64,000 nucleotides of DNA, from contig JAESUZ010000334.1 in assembly GCA_017311185.1 (NCBI GenBank), forward strand, positions 521,501-585,500, given 5' to 3'. The translations under genes were made by a program, and so were the position numbers. Shown here piece by piece: positions 56,281 to 64,000 of this stretch. The notes under the pieces were generated by a model that was not told where the DNA came from, made no database searches, and was given only the letters and a program-made list of their open reading frames with translations. Every line of letters begins with the position of its first letter. Position 1 is the stretch's first letter. The DNA is from Proteles cristata cristata (taxonomy: Eukaryota > Chordata > Mammalia > Carnivora > Hyaenidae).

Positions 56281-56463
56281 TATCTTTTAATGTTTATTTA
56301 TTTTTGAGAGAGTGAGAGAGACAGAGTGTGAGTGGGGCAGACAGAGAGGGAGACACAGAATCTGAAGCAAGCTTCAGGCTCTGTCAGCACAGAGCCCAAC
56401 GCGGGTCTTGAACCCACGAACTGAGCAATCATGACCTGAGCTGAAGTCAGATGCTTAACTGAC
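56281..56463 (-). mobile_element. Carnivore SINE, minus, lacking the first bases of the head
   Basis: Tail and body are clear (TTTTAATGTTTATTTATTTTTGAGAGAGTGAGAGAG; CGCGGGTCTTGAACCCACGAACTGAGCAATCATGACC). It ends at TGCTTAACTGACT without the GAGCCACCCAGGCGCCCC head. Confidence 0.9.
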
Positions 56464-57109
56464 TTTTTAAATGAACATAGCCAAACACCCAAATCTCTGC
56501 AAGCAGGACGAGGCTGAGAAGCGCATCCCTCTGACACAACCATGCCAATATGTGAAGGAGTTGCTCGAAGATTCTTAGACTGTGGGTGCTGAACCCTTTC
56601 CTATCCCACCATGCACAAGAAAGCCAATGAGGGTTGGGCTCCGTCAAGAGCAGACTCAAGGCTTGAGAAGTTGGGACAAGGCAGCTTCCCACCTGGGACT
56701 CGAGGGATACCAGGAAAGCCATTTCTCCACCCCACCGCCATTTTCTTTCCTCTTCACCTTTCATACATCAAAAGGGGAGAAGATTGAGTACTTAGAGCCA
56801 TGGTCCAGCCTGTGACATGGGGACTTGGGGGGAAAAGATTGCTGGCAGGACTCTCATAGGGAGGAAATTGACCTATCATCATATCAATATGCATATTGAT
56901 ATTGATCCAGCCACTACCCATCCACCACGGCTCCACTGAGCATTTCCAAGCCCCGCCCCCCACCATGCTCCTTGTACTGTGCTAGGTGCTGTTGAGGAGA
57001 AGATGTAAATGGATCCGATGAGATCCTTGCCATCAAGGACCTCATATTCACCCATAAGGACATAACTTAGGTAACCCTCAAAGAGCAATCTGCTTAAACC
57101 TGTGGCTGG
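56464..57109. other. Intergenic sequence with an L2-like trace
   Basis: TTGTACTGTGCTAGGTGCTGTTGAGGAGAAGATG...GATCCTTGCCATCAAGGACCTCATATT at about 56972 resembles L2. Otherwise unassigned. Confidence 0.4.
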
Positions 57110-57310
57110 ACCCCTGCCTCCAAAGCACTGTGAAGTCGGACAGACCCAGGTTCAAAGCCCAGCTCTTCCAGCTCACCAGCTTTGTCTTCTTAAGCCTCGG
57201 ACATCTCCCCAGCGAACTTCCAAGTCAAGTAAATGAACTGAAAACCATCATGTGTGTGAAATCTCTGAACGCACAGTAGGTACTCAATAAATGTTCATTC
57301 CCATTCTCCT
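57110..57310 (+). mobile_element. MIR SINE, nearly complete
   Basis: AAGTCGGACAGACCCAGGTTCAAAGCCCAGCTCTTCCAGCTCACCAGC through CGCACAGTAGGTACTCAATAAATGTTCATTCCC. Confidence 0.85.
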
Positions 57311-57794
57311 TCCCATTAGATGATTACCAAGAGCCTAATACTGGCCCACAGGATGGAAAGGGGAAATGTGGACATAACCATTCATGACGGGATTGGGAAA
57401 GACCTTCCATGCCTTACCTAAGAATTTCACTCTCTGGCCCAAAGCACTTTGCTTCCCTGCTCTCCAGTGTCATAGCCACGAGTCCCCAGACGTGCAGTGG
57501 GAGTCAATACAAGTTTCATTAAGGAAGATGCTTTTGGTACTTCCCAAGTCAGTAGCTTCTGCAGCTTCAGGTGACTCTTTTGCTGTGTTCCTTTCTCAGC
57601 AACCCCAGGTATTTTTTAGGGTGTGGGGCTCACCCACTACAAAGATCCAACCCCATGAGGGAGAAATGATCTTCCATCATGTAGCCAATCCAGGGAAGGT
57701 AGTGTTCTTTTATTAGTTTCCTCAAGGCCTGTGCTCATGGTAACCTTCGGTATCGACTTTAACCCTCTTAATGATACTGGAAGAGGGGGTGTCC
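57311..57794. other. Intergenic sequence, nothing recognised
   Basis: About 480 bases, unassigned. Confidence 0.45.
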
Positions 57795-58175
57795 TGGCTG
57801 AATGTTTGCGTGCCTTCCACCACGGACCCCTATGTGAAGTCCTAACTCCTGGTGTGGCCGTCTTTGGGGATGGGGCTTCTAAGGAAGTCATTAAGGTTAA
57901 ATGAGATCATAAAGATAGGGTCTTGATCCTAAGAATTAGTGCACTTAGAAGACCAGACACCAAAGAGTTTGGGTGCTCTCTCTCTCTACCCCTAAATGTG
58001 AGGGCACAGCAGGAAGGTGGCCATCCACAAGCCAGGGATAGAACGCTCAGCACAAACCAGATAGTGGCACCTTGATCTTGGACTTCCAGTCTCCACAACT
58101 GTGAGAAGACAAACTTCTGTTGTTTAAGCCCCTGAGTCTATAGTATTGTGTTATGGCGGACCACACGGAGTAGGA
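57795..58175 (+). mobile_element. MaLR-type solo LTR (MLT1-like)
   Basis: GCTGAATGTTTGCGTGCC, AAGTCCTAACTCCTGGTGTGGCCGTCTTTGGGGATGGGGC, CACCTTGATCTTGGACTTCCAGTCTCC, CTTCTGTTGTTTAAGCCCCTGAGTC and TTGTGTTATGGCGGACC. Confidence 0.88.
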
Positions 58176-58184
58176 CAGATAATT

Positions 58185-58305
58185 ATTCTGGTTTTACAGG
58201 TAATGAAAATAAGTGCAGCAGGTGACAGGACTTGCCCAAGGCCATGCAGTCACTACATGGCAAGCCAGGACTTGGGCCTCCCAAGGCCAGTACCCTTACA
58301 GTTTC
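58185..58305 (-). mobile_element. MIR SINE fragment, minus
   Basis: GGTTTTACAGGTAATGAAAATAAGTGCAGCAGGTGACAGGACTTGCCCAAGGCCATGCAGTCACTACATGGCAAGCCAGGACTTGGGCC. Confidence 0.7.
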
Positions 58306-58439
58306 ACAGCTGTCTCTTTCAATGATCACGTGCTGTGTTCTGACCATGCAATTGGACTCCTGAGGATCTGATGTGTAGAGCAGCCCAAGAGTGTCCCGAA
58401 AGCCCTAACTCCATGGGATGTGGGTGCTGTGGATCCATC

Positions 58440-58985
58440 TATATCCCCCAAATAAGATATGTTGGCATCCTCCCTCCCGGTAGCTTAGAAAGTGAACTTA
58501 CTTAGAAATATGTCTTTGATGGGGCTCCTGGGTGGCTCAGTTGGTTGAGCATCTGACTTCAGCTTAAGTCATAGTCATAATCTTGCGGTTTGTGAGTTCG
58601 AGCCCCACATCAGGCTCACTGCTGTCAGCCTGTCAGCATAGAGCCCGCTTCAGATCCTCTGTCCCCCCTCTCTGCCTCTCCCCCACTTGCGCTCTCCCAA
58701 AAAATAGATATTTTTAAACAAGAGAAATAGGTCTTTGCAGATTTTACCAGGTGAAGGTGAGGTCCCTGGGGTGGTCCCTAATCCAGTAGGAGTGGTGTCC
58801 TTATAGAAGATAGAAATTTGGGCAGAGACAGACACAGAGGAAGGGCCTTGTGAAAAGACAAAAGGAGAAGATCCTGTGAAGAAGGAGGATTGGAATCATT
58901 CGTCAATGGGGCAAGGACCAGCTGAGGCTGCCGGAGGCTGAGAGGCCTGGAATACATCCATCCCCCAGCACTTTCAGAGAGAGCA
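58440..58985 (+). mobile_element. Old LTR-type repeat split by a SINE
   Basis: ATATCCCCCAAATAAGATATG...GAACTTACTTAGAAATATGTCTTTG, interrupted, then AAATAGGTCTTTGCAGATTTTACCAGGTGAAGG...CCTAATCCAGTAGGAGTGGTGTCCTTATAGAAGATAGAAATTTGGGCAGAGACAGACACAGAGG resembles MaLR-related LTR consensus. Confidence 0.65.
58521..58722 (+). mobile_element. Carnivore SINE with 15-bp target-site duplication
   Basis: GGGGCTCCTGGGTGGCTCAGTTGG to AAATAGATATTTTTAAACA. AGAAATATGTCTTTG before and AGAAATAGGTCTTTG after differ by one base. Confidence 0.94.
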
Positions 58986-59419
58986 TGGCCCTACCAACCT
59001 CTTGATCTCCTCGCTAGTCTTTTCTGTTGATGACACTGGGGGGGGTGGGGGGGATTCAAATTTTTGAATTTAATGTCACCCAGGCACTTCTGATTTTAAA
59101 CTTTGATTCTTCTGGATATTCCATCAAATTCAGATTCTTCCCTTTCCCCTTATCCTCTCCAGTAGAACATCTGCGTGTGCAGGCAGTGCAAGTCACAGCT
59201 GGTGCTCACGAAGGAGAAGGCAGACACCTGTTCTCGGGCACCACGGCCTGGCACCCATGGGCTCCTCCTACAGGCAGGCCACACACAACACAACGTCTGC
59301 ATCGTCGCCCCGCCCCCCAGGCCTCCTCTGGTCTATGACCCCCCACATCAGGTTCACTGGGCATGAAAAAAACACTCAGTGGTGTCCCCCAAGCAATTCT
59401 GGGGCCTATGAAAACTTGC
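58986..59419. other. Intergenic sequence, nothing recognised
   Basis: Contains a G-rich tract GGGGGGGGTGGGGGGG at about 59039. No gene. Confidence 0.45.
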
Positions 59420-60235
59420 GGGCAGAAGACCCGAACAGACATCTCACCAAAGAAGTTACACAGGTAGCAAATAAGCCTAAGAAGAGATTCTTAACATTGC
59501 ATGTCATTAAAGAATTGTAAATTACAACCACAATGGGATATCACTACACCAATTAGAACGATCAAAACCTAACACACCAACAATATCAAATGCTGATAAG
59601 GATGTGGAGAAACGGGAGCTTTTATTCCCACTGCTAGGAATACAATCTGGTGTAGCCCCTTTGGAAGACACTTTGGCAGCACACGCTTAACGTATTCTTA
59701 CCCATGATCCAGGAATTGTGCTCCGTGGTATTTACCCAAAGGAATTGAGAACACATGTCCACAGAAAGCCTGCACGTGGATGTTTATAGCATCTTTATTC
59801 ATAATTGCCAACGCCTGGAAGCAATCAAGATGCTCTTCAGTAGGTGAGTGGATAAATAGACTGTGGTTCATCAGCATTAAAAAGAAAATGAGCTGTCAAG
59901 CCATGAAAAGACATGGGGGGGCCTTAAATGTATTTTGCTAAGTGAAAGAAGTCAAACGGAAAAGGCTACACACTGTACCGTTCCAACTGTCTGACTTTCT
60001 GGAAAAAGCCAAATAACGGAGACAATGAAAATATCGGTGGTGGCCAGCGGTGAAGGAGGAGAGAAGAATCAGCAGGAAATGGAGGACTTTCAGGATTTTT
60101 AACATGGAAATACTCTATATGATATAAGGATGGATATATGTTACTGAACATTGTCCAAACTCATAGAATGTACACCACCAAGAGTAAATCCCAAGATAAA
60201 CTATGAAACTTCAGATGATTATAATATGTCAGTGT
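59420..60235 (+). mobile_element. LINE-1 3' fragment, plus
   Basis: GGGCAGAAGACCCGAACAGACATCTCACCAAAGAAG, ACCACAATGGGATATCACTACACC, TAAGGATGTGGAGAAACGGGAGC, TATTTACCCAAAGGAATTGAGAACACATGTCC and AAGATAAACTATGAAACTTCAG are the L1 ORF2 end and 3' UTR. Degenerate. Confidence 0.9.
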
Positions 60236-60349
60236 AAGTTCTTCCTTGATGAAGAAAGGATTCTACTCTGCCGAGTGGTGTTGATAATAGAGGAGGCTGA
60301 GCACACGTGGAGGTGGAGATTATATGGGAAATCTCCATACCTTCTCAAT

Positions 60350-60549
60350 TTATTTTTTTTTAATTTTTTATAGTTTATTTATTTTTGAGACAGAGAGAGA
60401 CAGAACATGAGTGGGGAAGGGTCAGAGAGAGAGGGAGGCTGAGCTAGCTCTCAGCACAGAGCCCAATGCAGGGCTCAAACCCACGAACCGCGAGATCATG
60501 GCCTGAGTCGAAGTCGGACGCTTAACTGACTGAGCAACCCAGGAACCCT
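60350..60549 (-). mobile_element. Carnivore SINE, minus (first of a tandem pair)
   Basis: TTTTTTATAGTTTATTTATTTTTGAGACAGAGAG to GACTGAGCAACCCAGGAACCC. CTCAATTTATTTTTTTT before and GTCAATTTATTTTTTTT after suggest its target duplication. Confidence 0.92.
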
Positions 60550-60559
60550 GTCAATTTAT

Positions 60560-60769
60560 TTTTTTTAAGTTTATTTATTTTTGAGAGAGAGAGAGAGTGC
60601 ACACAAGCAAGGGAGGGACAGTAAGAGAAGGAGAGAGAGAATCCCAAGCAGGTCCCGCGCTATCAGCAGGCAGCCCAATGTGGGGCTCGAACCCATGAAC
60701 TGTGAGATCATGACAGGGGCTGAAGTCAAGAGTCAGACGCTGAACTGACTGAGCCACCCAGGTAGGCCC
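60560..60769 (-). mobile_element. Carnivore SINE, minus (second of a tandem pair)
   Basis: AAGTTTATTTATTTTTGAGAGAGAGAGAGAG to GAGCCACCCAGGTAGGCCCC, followed by TTCTCAATTTAG. A second insertion used the duplicated target of the first. Confidence 0.92.
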
Positions 60770-61550
60770 CTTCTTCTCAATTTAGTTATAAGCCTAAAAC
60801 TGCTCCTTAAGGAAAGTCTTACAAGCTCCCCTCTACTTGCTAGATTGGGATGCTGCTCGATTCATGAATCGCTTAATAAAGCCAAGTAGACTTTCCAAAA
60901 AACATTAAAAATAAGTAAAAATGTTTAAAAGTCATTTTCAAACAAAAGTCTGTGAAAACAAACAAATAAATCAACAAACCAGGAAATGAAGAGAGGTCTC
61001 AATCTGACAAAGGGCCTTCATGAAGAGCCTACAGTGAACATCCTACTTAATGGTGACAGAGGGGCTGTATTCTTCCAAGGATTTGGAACACGGTGAGGAT
61101 GTCTGCTGCCATTACTCACATTCAAGGAGGCCAAACCACTGCAATGAGGAGAAAACACGCGGAAGAGGAGGAGGAAGAGAGAAACGCATACACATTGGAA
61201 AGAAAGTAAATTGCCTTCATTTACAGATGATAGGATTGTCCCTGTAGAAAACCATAGAGAATCCACACTGAAAGCTACCAGCCTAGCCAGGTCCCAGGAC
61301 ACAAGATCAGTGTACAGAAGTCAAGTGTATTTCTATATACTAGCAGTGAACAATTAGAAATAGGACTATATATTCATATAGAACACAAATATATTTATTT
61401 AGAATAAAACCAAAAGTATGAAATATTTGGTCTAACATTTTTAAAATATGTAGTTTTCTGTATGATGAAAACCACAGAACACTGAGTGAAATCAAAGAAG
61501 ACCTAAATAAATGGATATGTGATGTTCCTGGATCAAAATACTCCATTTTC

Positions 61551-61652
61551 TGGGTACCTGGGTGGCTCAGTCAGTTAAGCAGCTGACTTTGGCTCAGATC
61601 ATGATCTCCTGTCAGCTCTGCTGACAGCTCAGAGCCTGGAGCCTGCTTTGGA

Positions 61653-61694
<42 letters not shown>

Positions 61695-61750
61695 TCCTCC
61701 CCTGCTCACATTCTGTCTCTCTCTCTCTCAAAAAAATAACAAATAAAAAA
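61551..61750 (+). mobile_element. Carnivore SINE inserted in L1
   Basis: TGGGTACCTGGGTGGCTCAGTCAGTTAAGC to CAAAAAAATAACAAATAAAAAA, with a deletion in the body and an expanded (CT)n of about 34 bases. Confidence 0.93.
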
Positions 61751-62624
61751 AGACTCAATTTTATTAATAAGTCAATTGTCCTAAAATTGATCTATAGATT
61801 CTAAGTGATACAAATTCAAATCTCAATAGGCTCTTTTGTAGAAATCAACCAAAAATTTGTATGGGGCTTCAAAGAAAAAAAATTAAAAGAGTCTAACAGT
61901 TTTGAAAAATAAGAACAACGCTGGAGGAATCACATAATTTGATTTCAAAATTTAATATAAAGCCATAGTAGTCAGGACAGTGTGGTATTGGTAAAAGAAA
62001 AGCCATTGAGATCGATGGAACAAAATAGAGAATCTAGAAACAGAACCCTACGTGCATGGTCCACTGATGTTTTACTGAGATGAAAAGATCATTTGTGGAG
62101 AGAGATACATTTCTGCAGCAAATGGTGTGAGAATGATTGGATATCTCTATGCAAAAATATAAAAGAACCCTAGCCCACACCTCATGCCATATACAAAAAT
62201 TATATATCATATTGAAATATATCATAGAGCTAAATGTAAAACCTAAAATAATAAAACTCAGAAGAAAACATAAAAGAAAACCTTTCTGATGTGGAAATTA
62301 GGCAAAGGTGTTGTTTTTCTTTCTTTTCTACGTAAGACACAAAAAGTAGTCATTGAAACAGGAAAAAGATCGAACTTCATCAAAATTAAGAAAACCGCTC
62401 TTTGAAAGACACTTAAGAAAATGAAAATGAAAAAAAAATCATGAAAAGATACCTTCAAAACACACGTATCATAAAAGATACCCCATCTCCAAAATATTTC
62501 TAAAACTCTCAAAATTCAACACAACAAGCCAATTTTAAGATCAGGCAAAATATTTGAGCAGACAGTTGAGTGAAGAAGAAATGTGTATGGCAAATAAGCC
62601 CATGAAAAGATGCTCAATATCATC

Positions 62625-62831
62625 GGGGCACCTGGTGGCTCAGTGGGTTAAGCATCTGAGTCCAGCTCAGGTCATGACCTCACAGTTCATGGGCCCGAGC
62701 CCCGCGTTGGGCTCTCTGCTGACAGCTCAGAGCCTGGAGCCTGCTTTGGGTTCTGTGTCTCCCTCTCTCTCTGTCCCTGCTCTGTCTGTCTCTCTCTCTC
62801 AAGAATAAATAAATACTAAAAAAAATTTTTT
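62625..62831 (+). mobile_element. Felid SINE inserted in L1
   Basis: GGGGCACCTGGTGGCTCAGTGGG to AAATAAATACTAAAAAAAATTTTT. AAAGATGCTCAATATCAT before and AAAGATGTTCAGTATCAT after mark the target duplication. Confidence 0.95.
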
Positions 62832-63604
62832 TAAAGATGTTCAGTATCATTAGTCATTTTGGAATCACAAATTAAAACCACAATGAGATACCACCACATA
62901 CCTGGAGGAATAGCTAAAATTAAATATGTATATACATATATATATATATAAAGGACTCAGAAAGACTCAAAGCAATTGAACCCTCCATGCCGGTGGGTGG
63001 TCACTGTGGACAACAGTTTGGCAGTTTCTCACCAAGTTAGACATACACTTACCATATGATCCAGTCATTCCCCCATCGAGGTATTTATCCAAAAGAAAGT
63101 ACAGCCATAGAAGGAGTTGTAGATGGATGCTCATAGCAGCTGTATTTGTAATAACTCCAATCTGGACACAAGCCAAACGTCCTGCAGTGGGTGAGTACAT
63201 AAACAACAGTGGTTGCATCCATCCCGCGGCCTCGGCAGGAGAAAGGAATGAACTCCTGACACATTCAACAACACGGATGAATCTTAGAAGCATTAGGTGA
63301 AGAGAACGAAGTCAAACGGGAAGAGCTAGTGTCTGATTTCACGTATATGCCGTTAAGAAAGAGGCAGAACTGTAAGGGCAGAAATCCAGCCTGAGGTTGC
63401 CAGGGGCTGGGGGAGGGGAGGGAGGTGTGACTGGCCTCAGAGGGGACACAGTCAACTTCGGGGCTGACGCAAATACTCTCTCCTGATCGAAATGATGTTT
63501 GCACGACTGTAGGTATTTGGCAAATCTCCCAAAACTTTACAGTCCAATTTGAGGATCGGTCATTTACATTCCCAATAAACCTGACTTAAAAGATGTGTTC
63601 TTCT

Positions 63605-63811
63605 GGGGCGCCTGGGTGGCTCAGTCGGTTATGCATTCAGCTTTGGCTCAGGTCATGATCTCAAGGTCTGTGGGTTCAAGACCCCCGTCAGGCTCTGTGC
63701 TGACAGCTCAGAGCCTGGAGCTGCTTCAGATTCTGTGTCTCCCTCTCTCTCTGCCCCTCCTCCACTCATGCCCCCCCCTCAAGAATAAATAAACACTAAA
63801 AATTTTTTTAG
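63605..63811 (+). mobile_element. Felid SINE
   Basis: GGGGCGCCTGGGTGGCTCAGTCGG to AAATAAACACTAAAAATTTTTTTA. AGATGTGTTCTTCT before and AGAATGTGTTCTTCT after mark the target duplication. Confidence 0.95.
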
Positions 63812-64000
63812 AATGTGTTCTTCTTGTTACCATATTCAGAGAATGTTTCCTTTTATTTTTTCTTGCGAAAAGTTTATCCTTAAAAGAGAGAAAGGAAACA
63901 TTTTTATGCTAATTTCTTCTGATTAATACATGACTAAGTACCATATTTTTGTATAGAAAGAGCTATAAATAAAGCTATATAATGCACTCACATGGTACAT
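63812..64000. other. AT-rich window end, nothing recognised
   Basis: About 190 AT-rich bases with no repeat or gene that I can name. Confidence 0.4.

Larger units (their letters stand above)
60965..63560 (+). mobile_element. LINE-1 ORF2 and 3' region, plus, interrupted by two SINEs
   Basis: TCTGACAAAGGGCC...ACAGTGAACATCCTACTTAATGG, CACAAGATCAGTGTACAGAAGTCAAGTGTATTTC, AGCCATAGTAGTCAGGACAGTGTGGTATTGG, AGCAGACAGTTGAGTGAAGAAG and TTTATCCAAAAGAAAGTACAGCC give collinear L1 ORF2 landmarks over about 2.6 kb. Many stops and indels; no intact ORF2. Confidence 0.9.

Noticed and set aside
60965..63560. Potentially active LINE-1
   Set aside because: It is 5' truncated, interrupted by two SINEs and carries many stops. 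No long ORF2 survives.

Overview
This window is nuclear genomic DNA from a carnivore, almost certainly a felid. The main evidence is about 26 copies of the carnivore tRNA-Lys-derived SINE. They begin GGGGCGCCTGGGTGGCTCAG, carry the felid-type CCCGCGTCGGGCTCTGTGCTGAC body, and end in a CT-rich stretch plus an A-rich tail. They occur in both orientations, often with recognisable target-site duplications. L1, L2, MIR, MaLR-type LTRs and hAT-Charlie remnants fill in a typical mammalian intergenic landscape. I see no prokaryotic, plasmid or phage organisation.

The one gene I can support is on the minus strand at 37118-38605. It is KCNF1 (Kv5.1), an electrically silent voltage-gated potassium channel subunit encoded by a single uninterrupted exon. 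It lies in a strong CpG island (about 37.1-39.9 kb) with a perfect CRE palindrome (39106-39113) upstream. A short 3' UTR ends at an AATAAA signal (36807-36812, minus). Human KCNF1 lies on 2p25.1 between PDIA6 and ROCK2. By synteny (an inference) this is cat chromosome A3, with the PDIA6 side at high coordinates and the ROCK2 side at low coordinates.

Layout: 1-2.6 kb is AT-rich with SINEs and an old L1 remnant. 2.6-14 kb is GC-rich unique sequence with MIRs, SINEs and a CA-rich minisatellite (11.27-11.63 kb). 14-36 kb holds a MaLR LTR, L2, L1 and hAT relics, clustered SINEs at 21-24.7 kb and one ERV-type solo LTR (30.1-30.9 kb). 36.8-39.9 kb is KCNF1 and its island. 40-46.8 kb has L1 3' fragments, a MaLR LTR and a CA/GC inverted-repeat locus. 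46.8-49.6 kb is mostly unassigned. 49.6-50.8 kb is an L2 3' end running into a roughly 540-bp GGAT tetranucleotide array. 51.3-52.1 kb is a second copy of the ERV-type LTR in the opposite orientation. 53-58.9 kb has three further MaLR/LTR elements. 59.4-63.6 kb is an L1-rich block cut by SINEs.

I did not find a new multi-gene system. The more notable items are regulatory or structural: an in-frame upstream ATG for KCNF1, several unique AT-rich islands resembling conserved noncoding elements, a tailless SINE copy with target-site duplications, a young SINE subfamily, and the L2-seeded satellite. All repeat family names are from memory of consensus sequences. Interspersed-repeat boundaries are approximate by tens of bases unless a duplication fixes them.
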